From positions 70,900,612 to 70,964,611 of the forward strand of contig CM034535.1 of assembly GCA_020002185.1 (NCBI GenBank): a DNA stretch of 64,000 nt. Direction: 5' to 3'. The DNA is from Paraescarpia echinospica. Its lineage: Eukaryota > Annelida > Polychaeta > Sabellida > Siboglinidae. A program made the position numbers and the translations under genes. The notes below the pieces were generated by a model, which saw nothing but the letters and a program-made list of their open reading frames with translations, was not told the DNA's origin and made no database searches. How positions within the stretch are numbered: the stretch's first letter is position 1; the number at the start of each line of letters is the position of its first letter. Below, piece after piece: positions 35,801 through 50,800 of this stretch.

Positions 35801-38800
35801 CAGCTACTTTACATGATTCTGCATTTTATCACAGCTATTTTCCATGGTTCTGCATTTTACCACAGCTACTTTGCATGTTTCTGCACTTTACCACAACCAC
35901 ATTGCATGGTTTTGCACTTTACCACAGCTACTTTGCATGTTTCTGCACTTTACCACAGCTACTTTCCATGGTTCTGCATTTTACCACAGCTACTTTCCAT
36001 GGTTCTGCATTTTACCACAGCTACTTTCCATGGTTCTGTACTTTACCACAGCTACATTGCATGGTTCTGCATTTTACCATAGTTACTTTGTTTCTTGCAC
36101 TGTCTTATTGTGTATGTGTGTACTGCATTTTAACGCTGTAAGATAACATAACAAGTGTTAAGTAAGATAACATAATGCAATTTGAGTTATGTAAGATAGG
36201 ATAATACAAATAATAATACAAAATTAGTGTTACGTAAGATATAACTGTGCAAATTGTATACATTATAATGCCAATTTTACATGTATAATAATGGTAATTA
36301 ACATAAAATGCATTTTTGTAATATATATATGCATTTTCGTTCAATTCTATTTCATCAGTGCTTTTTGTAAAATCCAAACTTAAAGTTTTGTACGAATTGT
36401 CCAAATATTGTTGAGACTGAGATGGGGGACGGACCGCTATTAAATGAGTCTTTCATTACAGAGGAACCTGACCTGGACAGGGTCTTCCAACTTCCCCCCA
36501 CAACGTACATCGGAGGGGAGGAGACCTCCCTGACCTTGAAGGAGATCATAAACAGACTCGAGGTACTTCCTTCATGTTACACAGCAACCGTTTCACTAAC
36601 TTTCTTATGTACTCATTTAGAATTTATGTTACTCCTTAACAGTGGTCTCGTATGCTGAAATCTCAACTCCAGGGTGCGCCACCGGGACACTGTGTCGTGG
36701 AAATAGTGTCCTCAGTGATACGGTTGCTGCTTTTTGTATTTTGAAAACACGCCTTATATTTAACAACAAAATCTGGTAGATTTTCCCAGGGAGCTCATTC
36801 TCTTGGAGAAATGGTCCCTTGTGCTACCAGTAATATGTTCCAGGTTGTTAAAATTGGTTCATTAGTCCTTGCTTGTGGGAGACACATAATATCCAACGTC
36901 ACCCCAGTGAATACTTAATGTAGACACAAATCCTGTCTTGTCACATGACAGTATTACAAATACAAACATATTCTACAAAAAACTGTCTAGAAACTAATCT
37001 CCAAACTCAAATGCCACATAAATACAGGAATTCTGTGTTTTAAAAAATTTGTACAATAATAGGATAACTTCTTTTGTACCTAAGTCCTTGTAAACCAGGC
37101 ACAAATCAAGACAAAAGGGTTGCTCAGTCTCAAAATTGATAAGCAGCAATACAGCAAGAAGAAGGAAGACAGAAAGAAAGTTTATTTGATGCCATGTATA
37201 TATTACCATGATTCTTGGTTGTTCCAGGCGATCTACTGTCGCCACATCGGGGTAGAGTACATGTTTATCAACAACCTGGAGCAGTGCGACTGGATCAAGA
37301 AGCGGTTTGAGACACCGGGAGCGATGTCACTGACAAATGAAGAGAAACGACGTCTTCTCACCCGGGTCCTCCGCTCCACCAGGTATGCAGCCTCCCAAGG
37401 TCACACAAGGTCACATGGGGGCACAGTAGCTCAGGGGTAGCCGGACTCTCAATCGTGATGACTCTGGTTCGACTTCACCAATTGTTGTTCGTTTAACAAT
37501 CAAATCGCGTATTGGGAAATTTTCAGCCACATTGCATCCAGTGCACATAACGTGTTCATCCATGTAATTCTACCACTGCAATCTCATCAAAAATTGAGTC
37601 TGTCAGGATTAAGCAGAAGTGGATTCAAACATGGAATTCAAACACTGGATTCAAACATTGGATTCAAGCATTGTTCTTCTCATTGAGTTGCATGACATCC
37701 TACCACTGTTCAACCATTCCCACTTCTTAAAAGAATGTCTTTAATCATTGAAAAATACTCCCATGTTAATTTAATTTATAAATGGTTTCCATGTGTTTGC
37801 TATTGTCCAGTTGTACAACAATTATGATCAATGTAGTCATTATTCAGAACCCAAAAATAAACATCTCTCTTACTATATATACATTTTAATCTTTTTTGTA
37901 GACAAAGCAGATTTGTACATTTCTGTATGTCTCCATCTGCCACAGGTTTGAAGAGTTCCTAGCCAAGAAATGGTCTTCCGAGAAGAGATTCGGCTTGGAG
38001 GGCTGTGAAGTGCTGGTTCCGGCCATGAAGACAGTCATTGACACGTCCAGTGCATTTGGAGTCGAAAGCTTCATCTTTGGAATGCCTCACCGGTAGGTCG
38101 GTTTGTTCTAGATTAATAATTAATCACATATTCCATTTTCAAACTTAGGGCCCAAGGTCCTGTCTCCCTATGTTTTTATTTTGCAGCCATTGTTGATCAA
38201 TTCGAGTCTAATGGATCATAAAGCTACTGGAAAATGGAATATACAGTTTGTTTCATATACAAAAATGCAAACCATCTAGATAGTAAATGTTAAAACACAC
38301 ACACGCACACATGCACGCACGCACACACACACACTAGCTCCATTATAGAACTTGAGACACGAATGTTGACCTGTTGCAGAGGTCGACTGGACGTGCTGGC
38401 GAATGTCTGTCGCAAACCATTGGAGCAGATCTTCTGTCAGTTTGACTCAAAATTGGAGGCTGCGGATGAGGGTTCAGGAGATGTCAAGTACCACCTGGGC
38501 ATGTCCCACGAACGCATCAATCGCAGCACCAACAAGAACATCCGTCTGGCGGTCGTAGCCAACCCCTCTCACCTCGAGGCTGTTGACCCCGTGGTCCAGG
38601 GCAAGACAAAGGCTGAGCAGTACTACCGCGGAGACACTGAGGGGAAGAAGGTGGGTGCTGGGCCCCTTAATATAATTAAACCTGTTTTCATAAACAAATC
38701 TGAACAGATTTTTGTAAAATAGATCCATATTGTAACTTCCTACCACCTATTCATTTCATGTTTTGCAAACAGATTGTTAGACAACTTGTGCAAACAGATT

Positions 38801-41800
38801 GTTAAACAAGTTATGCAAACAGATTGTTAGACAAGTTATGCAAACAGATTGTTAGACATGTTGGTTTTAGAGAAATACTTGCAGTTTTTATACAGAAAAA
38901 ATCATCGTCCTGAATAATACACTGCTATCAACGTTAAGCGTCCATGCGGTTAGTAACCGATGAAAGACCGATGTAGACGTATCTGTCTTAGAAGTCACAC
39001 TCTTTCTCATAAGTCATACAGAGATGGCACTGTATCTAGCAGCTAGATCTCGCGGGATTCAGGGGATGGAGATTGACAAATTTTGTTAACATATATTGAG
39101 TGAGAGAATTCCCACAGATCCCTTAGATATTCCCAATGAATCAAAACATGTACCCACCTCACACATACATCAACACAGCCACCCACCTCGTACATACATC
39201 AACACAGCCACCCACCCAGCAGATACATCAACACAGCCACCCACCTCGCACATACATCAACACAGCCACCCACCTCACACATACATCAACACAGCCACCC
39301 ACCCAGCAGATACATCAACACAGCCACCCACCTCGCACATACATCAACACAGCCACCCACCTCACACATACATCAACACAGCCACCCACCCAGCAGATAC
39401 ATCAACACAGCCACCCACCTCGCACATACATCAACACAGCCACCCACCTCACACATACATCAACACAGCCACCCACCCAGCAGATACATCAACACAGCCA
39501 CCCACCTCGCACATACATCAACACAGCCACCCACCTCACACATACATCAACACAGCCACCCACCCAGCAGATACATCAACACAGCCACCCACCTCGCACA
39601 TACATCAACACAGCCACCCACCCAGCAGATACATCAACACAGCCACCCACCTCGCACATACATCAACACAGCCACCCACCCAGCAGATACATCAACACAG
39701 CCACCCACCTCGCACATACATCAACACAGCCACCCACCCAGCAGATACATCAACACAGCCACCCACCCAACAGATACATCAACACAGCCACCCACCTCGC
39801 ACATACATCAACACAGCCACCCACCTCGCACATACATCAACACAGCCACCCACCCAGCAGATACGTCCCATGCTTCACTCTTACAGAAATAATTTGGGAC
39901 TGTCCTCGGGTGACGATAATTGTAAGGTGGCTGAATTACTGAGGTAACTATAAACCGATGTTGGACTGTACCTCTGTGTAAGTAGTTGATCCACCCCTGA
40001 CCATGTCCCCCCTCCTACAGGTGATGAGTATGCTTCTCCACGGAGATGCAGCATTCGCCGGTCAGGGCATCGTCTACGAGACCTTCCACTTGAGTGACCT
40101 GCCTGCCTACACCACACACGGCACCATCCACATCGTCGTCAACAACCAGGTCAGTGTCCACTGTGATTGGTCAGCAACCAGGTCAGTATCTGCTGTACAG
40201 GGGTGAGAGTCAGGTACAGTATTGATCAACCACTCGGTGTGCTTTTTCTTTCTAAAGTTTCCTATCCATAGCTCCCTCTCTCTATCTTTCATCCTGCAAA
40301 GGGTGCATATGCATCCCCCGCTAATGCAAAAAGGGTCTGCTCGAGGTCTCGAGGGAGGTTGGAGGTTTTTTCCAAGCCACATGGGAGTGCACATTTGGAG
40401 TCTCTTCAAAATTCTGCAGCGTCTGTTGTGCAGGCGATTGTTATCCAATGAAAGACAGTTATTAAAGTTTATCCATCTATATATATATGACCTTCATTTG
40501 ACACTAATGCCCAATCTTGTGTCTCAAAAACATAGTGACTTATCTAATGGTAAGATTTAGCGAGATTTCAACTACACAAAAGACCGAGTTTCTTTAACTT
40601 TTTATCTAGTATATCTGTGTCTTTTATATCCATTTTTAACATTGTATTTTTACTTATTTATTGTCATTATATCTATGTATGTATTTATTATATCTTAACG
40701 TAATATTTTATAATTTAATGTATTCTCATCTGTTTTAATTAATGTATTAACATTTATATAACTTATTAAACTTATCAACGGGGAGTACTTCGAGACAGCA
40801 CAATTAATGGGGTCACTTGTGGCTGGTCAGGGTGCAGCACGATACAAATGTTCTCTTATCTTTGTTGATCATCTTGACATTACACTTAACATTGGCAAAC
40901 ATGCTCTTTCTGTAGCTGCACCCAAAATCTGGAATCAACTCTCTATCACTTTAAAATCATCTCAAACTATAGCAACATTTTGTAAAAACTCAAGACTTAT
41001 TTATTTGAAATTGCAGTCCCACCCAAACCTTCGGCGGTCCCTTGCTCTAATGATGACCCTCGCTCATCCATGTTCATGATTCTGTCTAATGATACTTGTA
41101 TGATGCGCCTCTGAGCTCAGATTCCAGGGGATACAGGCGTTATAGAAGTTTATTATTATGTTGTAGATTGGCTTCACAACAGATCCTCGGTTCTCCCGGT
41201 CCTCCGCTTACTGCACTGACGTGGCACGAGTCGTCAACGCGCCCATCTTCCACGTGAATGCAGATGATCCTGAGGCGGTGATGCATGTGTGCAAGGTGGC
41301 GGCGGAGTGGCGGGCCGAGTGGGGGAAGGATGTCGTCGTTGATCTGGTAGGTGAATACTGGATGTAGGAAATAAAGTTATAGGAAAAAGTCCAGAAAATA
41401 AAGTCACAGTAAAAAATCACAACTTCAAATTTAGAGTTCTTTGTATTTAAAGTAAAAGTGGAAACGTGGAAATAAAGTTTGGTGAATATTTTTTTAATAA
41501 TCCAAATTATCCTAAACGTTAAAAACAAATTTGATGCATAAGTTTGATAAAAAGTCACTAATAAATCTCACTTGTGCTCAAATGTTGCAAAACTTTACAT
41601 TTAGTATATCGTTTTTGAATAAAATTATGTTGTGACTTTATTTCCTGTGACTTACCGGTATTTTCCTAGCCAAAGCTGTGAGTTAATTTCCGTGACTTTT
41701 TCCTGTGACTTTATTTCTGCCCACTGAATACTGTGATAGCTGGCTTATACAACCAACGTGGTCCAGTTGAAATGAGGCAGTTATTTTGAGTCCACAAATG

Positions 41801-44800
41801 AGTTTACTTGTGATTTTAATTGATAAATAACTATTTGTAAAAGACGTTTGTTATGACGTAAATTTTGAAAGTTTTTTTTTAACGCAAATTACACAAAACG
41901 TCCCCAGCTGATTGACAGAACTCGCAACCTCGAAAACAATTACAGAGAATATGCGTGACGTTATGAACTGTTGATTTATATATTCTTGTAAAGTACAAAC
42001 CCTAAAAGTGGTAAGAACCCGTTACCGAAGGGGAATTTTAAAACGATACAGGCATTACTTTTCTTCCAAAGAGTTTTTCTTCTGAAAGTTTGGCACCCAA
42101 GATGCAAAGCACCTAAGAGGACAACTTTGATACGTACGCTAGCTCGATTATAGTTAAGATGGTGAAACAGTCATATAGCAGAATGGCTGCTTCTGTCTAG
42201 GTTTGTTACCGACGTAACGGCCACAATGAGATTGACGAGCCGATGTTCACACAACCTCTCATGTACAAGAAGATCAAGGAAACACCCAACGTCTTCAAGA
42301 AATACACACAGCAACTGATAGAGGAAGGAGTCATCACACAGAAGGAGTATGAGGTATCACAAAATGACAACCAACCTACGGTTTATCGTATACTAGCTTA
42401 GTATGTATTTGTCCGTTAGTAATTGTTATCGCTAACTAGTTCAACATTTTTCATAAAATCATTGTCATTTTAAATAAGAATACTAGTTGACACCAAAAAA
42501 CATTGAACATTGATGTATAACATTGTAACTGCATTCAGGTGGAGTTTTGTTTTTAGAAAATTGTGCATAATATACCAAACGTGTTGCATGTCACTAAATG
42601 ACCAGATAGGCAGAAACAATTTCAAGATAATAATTCCAAATCTCATTATTCAAACTGGTAGTCAGTTATTTTTTGCTTCTAAGAATACAAAAAAATTTAT
42701 ACTTTCACCCTTGCGAATGTATGTTGACTTTTGCACTGTTTGGTTAAATGTACCTCACAGTCTGAGCCATTGACCTATCCGTCACGTGATCTGTTGCCTA
42801 CTAAAAGCTCCGTCAAAAATGGATGCCGAACACATGGTGGATTCAGACATTCCGTTGTATGTTTCGTAGAAATTCTGGTTCCAAGTGTTTCATAATGACA
42901 AAAAAATTTAAGGCAAGGTGACAGCTATATGCTACAATGTCTGATTTATGAGATATGCAGCAATAGTACTTAATTCATGTATTTAACTGTTATTGACTGT
43001 GTTGGCAAAAGCAAAGCTTGACCGTGGTCTTGCGCATAATTTTGATTGTGACGAAGGCAAATCGTGACGTAGCGGATACATCAGTTACGTCCTGTCATAT
43101 ATGATGACCACAGAAGAAAATAGTGGTCTGACCCCACACTGGTGTCTGTCGTAGGATGAAGTAGCGAAGTACGACAAGATCTGTGAGGAGGCGTACGCGG
43201 ACGCGAAGAAGGAGACGGCCATTCACAACCGCCAGTGGCTTGACTCGCCGTGGACGGGGTTCTTTGAGGGGCTTGACACGATGAAGCTGCTGCCAACAGG
43301 AATTGAGGAGGAGACTCTGAGGCACATCGGCGAGGTCTTCTCAGCAGAACCGTCCGACGACTTCACTCTGCACGGAGGTTAGACTGATGAGCATAATATA
43401 TGCCACATTTTAAACCATAAAAACAACTTGCAAAAAATTAGACTTTTATTTAGAAAATATAAATTTTTGACTTGAAGAGCACACTGGCACAGTAGCTAGA
43501 GCATCATACTCTCCATCGAGGGAACCCAGATTCGAATCCTGTGCGGCCGTGTCGAACCTTGGATAAGTCCATTCACTCTACATTGTTCCAGTTCACTCAG
43601 CTGTATGAATGAGTACCTGGCTATAGAAAGTGGTAGATATTTGTGTACGAATAGTCTTCACCATTAATTGCAGCGTGGCTGGATGCTTCCCAGAGAAGTC
43701 GAGATGGTGTTCGATTTAACAGGTCTGCCAGGGAGTAAAGTGTAAAGCACTTTGAGCAGTCCTGAGGACTGGATACTCTGCCATATAATTGGCGGCTGAA
43801 GTGACACAGGTGTGATGATACGTCTCATGTCTTGCAGGTCAGAAGAGGATTCTGAAGGCGCGCAAGGAGATGATAGACAAGCGAGAGGCGGACTGGGCCC
43901 TGGGCGAGGCTTTCACCTTCGGCTCCCTCCTCAAGGCCGGCATACACGTCCGACTCTCTGGGCAGGATGTCCAAAGGGGAACCTTCAGGTGGGGCTGTGT
44001 ATGTGTGTGGGTGCGTGTGCGCGTGTGCGCGTGTGTGCGTGCGTGTGTGGGTGCGTGTGTGTGTGCACGTGTGCGTGTATGTTGTGTGTGCAGCAAGGCC
44101 AGTAGTCAATAGCAGAACATGCTCATGTAATATTTTTTTAATTAATTTGATTTCAGATATGATTGAACATAAATCTATATTATAAAACATTGTTGTTCTC
44201 CGTCTGTCTGTTTGTTTTTCTGTGGACCTATATCTCCATTAGTTCATGTGTGTGGCTGAACTTTTGTATGGATCGAGCGGGCCCATTGAGGTGTTTTTTT
44301 TTTATAAATTCGTCTGGGATGGTGGGGACCTCGAGGGTTACATACAAATGACTGCCTTTTACTCCGGGCAGTACTAGTAATTTATATAACACAATTTTTG
44401 GAGGAAAATGTTATCAGACTTTGTACTTTTAAAACGTGATATCTGTGTTTTTCCATTCGTTTTTTTGCTTCTAGTGACGTGTTCACATTGTAAGATGTCG
44501 CTATGATATTCATGTCAGTTTGACCTATGAACCTTGCCGTGTCGTTGCAGTCATCGCCACCACGTGCTACATGACCAGAACCGAGACCAAGTGGTCTATG
44601 TTCCACTCAACCACCTGTACGTCGACCAGGCGGAGTACGTCGTCTGCAACAGCTCCCTCTCAGAGTATGGTGTCCTCGGTATGTGACAGTTCTCACCACT
44701 AGGTTTCAAACACTGGCGGATCTCAACTTTTGGAATATGCCACCATTGCATGCCCTCCAAACGTTCTGAATTTATGTAGTTCACTACAAAAAAATTCCAA

Positions 44801-47800
44801 CAATTTCCCCCTGACTTATGATGTCAGGATCCAACAACTGTAGAATTATGCTGAAGCTCCAGCTCAGGCCATCCAATATGAATTTGGTTTGGCCTAAGTG
44901 GGTTTTTTGTGAGCCTTAAGGTGGGAAACAATTGGAGGTTTTGGGCCACCCTGGACTACCCTCTCTTGATCCGCCTCATTGACAGATTTTGTTTTTAATG
45001 TGGGCAGTTTGGGGGTCTGGGGATCTTCACTCGGTGATGTTTTTCCTGGTTAGTTGATCATGACGTAGTACTTTGCTTTGTATATTTGTATATACAAGAA
45101 TACATGATAGAAGAATGTCTAGATCATTTGAAGAGACCAAAAATGTTTCAGAAATATGTGTGTGTGTGTATAATATATAATTACATATCGGTATATTTGC
45201 ATATGTGTGCATAAATTGTGTGATATATAAGTATTAACAATAAAATATCATAATAAAATGAGATGAACTGAGATTGATTTATGAAGGACTTTCACTAATA
45301 AACCATGCTACACGATGCCAGCATTTTTTACGAAATGAAAACGTACAAAGTATAGTTTGTTTCAACATCAGTAATTCATTCTTGGTGTACCTCAATCTAC
45401 AGGCTTTGAGGTGGGCTACTCCATCACAAACCCAAATGCCCTGGTGATCTGGGAGGCGCAGTTTGGTGACTTCGCCAACACTGCCCAGTGTGTCATTGAC
45501 CAGTTCATAGGCAGTGGACAGACCAAATGGATACGACAGAGCAACCTCGTCATGCTTCTACCTCACGGCTACGAGGGCATGGTAGGTGACTCAGGCTTAC
45601 TCGACATGTGTGTCTCTCTGTCTCGTTCTGACACTGTCTGTTTTCTGTTTTTAGGTATCTCAATATGTCTGATGTGTGATCTGCTACTGACAATTAACAT
45701 TCCTGTGCAAAAATGTAAAAATCATTTGCGGTTTTCTCCTAACCTGCGTAAAATTACTATTTTCATCAAATTTTGTTAGTTTGTTTTTCGAAGAATCACA
45801 ATCTCCTTGCCAAAAGTTGCTGCCTAATAATAAAAATATTATAATGCCACATCCCATGTAGTTCACACTACATGTAAGCACATTGTTGAAACAGACACAT
45901 TGTTGCAGGGCCCGGAGCACTCGAGTGCCCGACTGGAGCGGTACCTCCAGATGAGTAATGATGACCCCGACTACTTCCCAGTGAGTTATCTTTGCACGCC
46001 AGGGGTGCTGCTTATTACATCAGTCTAGGTATCCCCTGAAAGAGCATTATGTGAAATTCTGAAGTTAAACTCATCTAATAAAATATCATTAGCAGGACTG
46101 TTCGGCTCGTTTTCATTTCAGCCAATGCTTGCTCATGTTACATGTAGTGTTTGGGAAGTAGACGTAATTATATGAATGCAAAATACCACTCAGCCACTCG
46201 TGAGAATGGTCGAACGGTTAATCATTATTGGGATTCCCGGAAGTCGAGGGCTTCATCTTTGAATTAGAGCGCAGGTGGCACTCTTCTCACTGGTGGTACA
46301 GACATGACCAGCGAAGTCAGTTACTAGTTTGATTCAGCTAACTTCCATACAATGCATAGGTGATCTGCCAGGCTTAGTGTACGTATACACCACCTTTGGC
46401 ATGCGAGTATGCAGTGAGGGCTCTACACACAAACCCAGGTTCTGTCGGGTGGAGCAACAAATCTGTGGTTTGCACCACTAAGATACCAATCCCTGACTGA
46501 GATTCAGGGTTATGTGAACACTGTGTACAAGTTATTTAGTCTTGAGAATACAGACCATGTTGATGACTGCAGTAATGGATTGACTGTCTAACTGAGAGAA
46601 GTTAATACCATAAATCCAAAAACGCTGAAACAAATTAGTTAATATTTTAAAGTTATAAACAGAACCTACAAGATGGTGGCATGTTACACCTATCAAGTCT
46701 CACACATTTGGCATAAGATTACAAGATGATGGCATGTTACACCTATCAAGTCTCACACATTTTGCATAAGATTACAAGATGGTGGCATGCTACACCTATC
46801 AAGTCTCACACATTTGGCATAAGATTACAAGATGGTGGCATGCTACACCTATCAAGTCTCACACATTTGGCATAAGATTACAATATGGTGGCGTGTTACA
46901 CCTATCAAGTCTTACACATTTGGCATAAGATTACAAGATGGTGGCGTGTTACACCTATCAAGTCTCACACATTTGGTATAATATTACAAGATGGTGGCAT
47001 GTTACACCTATCAAATCTCACACATTTGGCATAAGATTACAAGATGGTGGCATGTTAGACAAATCAAGTCTCACACATTTGGCATAAGATTACAAGATGG
47101 TGGCATGTTACACCTATCAAGTCTCACACATTTGGCATAAGATTACAAGATGGTGGCATGTTACACCTGTCAAGTCTCACACATTTGGCATAAGATTACA
47201 AGATGGTGGCATGTTACACCTATCAAGTCTCACACTTTTGGCATAAAATTACAAGATGGTGGCATGTTACACCTATCAAGTCTCACACATTTGGCATAAA
47301 AGTCATGCTTGTAGCTTCCATCTCATGCTCTCACACAGCTACCTGTAAATCTCACACATATAATTGTCCATTTTACAATACAGACAAGCATATTTTCATT
47401 CACATCCTGATATATTTTATTTATTTGCACAGTAATAGTGCACAGCACCCATAGAATCCACAAAGTTATTCTTATCTTCGGTGACATGTACAAAGTGTTG
47501 TCCCCAGTCGAAATTCGAATGACTACAAGTGCTGCCACCTGGCGTCCTGTTAAGAAGCTGTATCACACGTAATTCTTGATACAACTTGGCAGCTGTGTAC
47601 AGATGTTATTGACATTGTGTTTGTCCACAGCCGGTGGATGAGAACTTTGAAATTCAACAGCTGTATGATGTCAACTGGTTCATCTGCAACACAACCACCC
47701 CAGCCAACTTCTTCCACGTGATGAGACGGCAGATCACACTCCCCTTCAGGAAACCTGTGAGTGGCACATGGTGGCACGAGTGGCACAACTGGTGTACGAC

Positions 47801-50800
47801 TCAGTGGCACAAGTAGCATATTTCATAGTGGCATAAGTAACATGTTGCTCAGTGATACAAGTAACATTGCTTAGTGACAGTGCGTATATTACCCAGTGGC
47901 ACAAGTGGCATACTGCTCAGTGGCACAAGTAGCATATTGCATGGTGGCATAAGTAGCATACTGCATATCGGCATAAGTAGCATCTGCATAGTGGCATAAG
48001 TAGCATACTGCTTAGTGGCACAAGTGGCATACTACACAGTGGCATGAGTGGTTTACTGCTCAATGGCACAAATGGTATATTGGTCAGTGGCACAAGTGGC
48101 ATACTGGTCAGTGACACACATGGTATATTGCTCAGTGACACAAGTGACATTCTGTTTAGTGGCACAAGTTGCTTATTGCTCAGTGGCACAAGTGGCATGC
48201 TACCAAGTGGCACCTTGGTGGTAATCTTGGCTTCCAAAAGCCAATGATTGTTGGAATTTGTTCCATCGCAATTTGTTGAAAAGGTGGTATGTATGTCAGT
48301 CTGAAAATGGGAAATTATATATATATATTAATATCAGCACACTGGACAACAAACTTGATCATATATATATATTAATATATATATATATATGATCAAGTTT
48401 GTTGTCCAGTGTGCTTTGTTCAGAGGCTACCAGATAATTGAACTGATGAGTAGGGAAGTCATTAGATTGGATTTCATTAACAGGTTTCAAGCAAATATTC
48501 TGTGTCTGTAAAAAGCCAGGATAGTGCAATGGTTTAGTTTTTGTTTTTGAAAATGCAACAATTGATCTTTTCAGATACACAAATTGTGAATACTATTGTA
48601 GGATGTAGAGTAGTGACTCCAACAGTGACACCGTCGGTGATGTTGTACAGTAGTGACTCCAACAGTGACACCGTCGATGACGTTGTACAATGCCATACAT
48701 GTTTGTTTGTCAGCTGATCATGATGACTCCGAAGAGCCTTCTCAGACATCCGGATGCAAAGTCCAGCTTCGATGACATGATCGAAGGAACAACCTTCCAA
48801 CGCGTCCTTCCTGAAACTGGCACCGCGGCCGACAATGCAGAGAAAGTGAAGAGAATCCTCTTTTGCACCGGAAAAGTTTACTACGATCTCATAAAAGAAC
48901 GAGCAAAGAAGGATCTTGATTCGAAGATCGCCATCACAAGAGTTGAGCAGGTGAGACTAATTGAAACTGCTTATGACAAAATCTCAGAACTGATGTAGAC
49001 CAATACACTTAGTTTCATTTATCCAAACGGACAGATGTGATAACAAACAAGGAGACAGTTTAGTTTGAAAACAAGTAATTTGATTTGTATGATTGAAACT
49101 GTGGCTTTGTCCATCGTCTGTGCGTGCGTGCGTGCATGCGTGTGTGTGTTCAGATTGTTGGTTAACAGCATGTCTTGAAGTAAATAATTTTTGTGATGGA
49201 ATCAGTTGCACATTAAAAAAATTATTTTCGGAATACAGATTGCCCATTACTGTAGAATGGTTTGAATTATGCATTGCAGATCAGGACAGTGATTTCAAGA
49301 TTGTTCCTCTTGCATATTCCTTGCATTCCTCGCCATCACTACCCCTACTTAGACAATTGCACTAGCTTCTGGGTACCTATCGAATCTAGCTTACACTATT
49401 ACATGTTGTGCCCTTTCTACACAACAGGCATCTTATTTTGTTAGTCTGCTGTCTGTTTCAAATACCCCCAGGAAGCTCAGATCATCTCTCTCACAACAAC
49501 TTTTGTTCCAAAAACAAAGCTTAACATTGGCAAGCAAGCTTTCTATACATCTGCACCCAAAATCTGGAATGAGCACCGAATTACTTAAAAATAGTCTGAA
49601 ACTGTAGTCACCTTTCTTGTAAAAACTCAAGACGTATTTATTTGTACGAAATGGTTGTTGCACATCTGAGCTTAGGTTCTCCAGGATGTAGGTGCTATAA
49701 AAGTCTAATGTTACTATTATGTCAGGAGTCCTTATTGTGACAATTCACAGTATAGGAAAAAGAAAAAAATTGACCTATCGATCATGTGACTTGTTGCTAG
49801 GCAAAAGGTCCATCAAGCCATCAAAGATGGATGCTGTACATGTGTAGCTCTCAGACATTCCGGGGAATATTTTATTGAAAATCTGGCTCCAAATGTTTGT
49901 TTGTAGAAACGTCATAGTGCAAAGTTGTTTATAAAAGAGAACTACATGCAGGAAATATACATTTAGCAGATGCCAAGCTCTGGCAAAGCTTGACACGAGT
50001 TGCGCTCATTAACCAAAACTCTGAAGATACCACGACGTACTGGATCCATCAGTTGTCAATTACATATGTATACTGGACCACTCGGTTTCTGCCTTATGCA
50101 AGCATAATATGCAGTTTTCACTAACAATTTTTGAAATCGTTCAGCAACGTATCAATATTATTAATCAGAACCACTTATTTCATCAATGGCATGCAAATGA
50201 AGAATCAAATAAGTTGTTTTTAGTGAAATACTTACAAAATGCGTACGACGATAATCACTTCATGTGCCAAACGGAAGCATTTGGTTTCTGCCGCATCGTG
50301 TTCAAAATCATCACTCTGCGACAAATCTCAACGCATTCACTGTATAAACTCCATGGGCTGTTCGTTAACTTTCCTGTGGTGATTAGGGTGAATAGTTGCT
50401 TACAATTTCGCCGATAAATTTTAATATTACAGTTCTTTATATCACCGTCACCGATATGGTGCACTTTAGTCATGTGGTCTGCGTTCACTATCAAAATATC
50501 TGTCAAAAATCTGTTTGCCTCATTTTAATTTGAGACAAATAACTTTGTTGCAAGTTTGTAGACGTCCTTTGCTCATTGTGTCCGATATATCTGACTAAAG
50601 ATGCATTTAATATGAGATCAAGTTATATAATCGTAATGAAGCAGAAATTCAGATAGGGCAGAAACCGAGTAGGTGACTATATATGTCATTACATCTGGTC
50701 ATACAAATGTGTAGGCCGCAGCGTAACATCTCTGCTGAAAGCAACTTTCTTACGCAATTACCTGTCCAACCGGGATTCCTACCACACCGAGTTGACGTGA

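Noticed and set aside
35626..36141. 171- and 140-codon Phe/His-rich frames
   Set aside because: They are translations of the 32-bp minisatellite in OGDH intron 3, open in several frames at once.
39096..39947. 283- and 268-codon Thr/His/Pro-rich frames
   Set aside because: Produced by a stop-free 27-bp tandem repeat; both frames are equally open and no splice or start context supports them.
43825..44190. Several overlapping frames around exon 12
   Set aside because: Shadows of the true exon 12 frame and of the (GT)n microsatellite.
47917..48247. Frames with repeated MPLVPLS or SGTSGIL text
   Set aside because: They come from the 24-bp minisatellite after exon 16.
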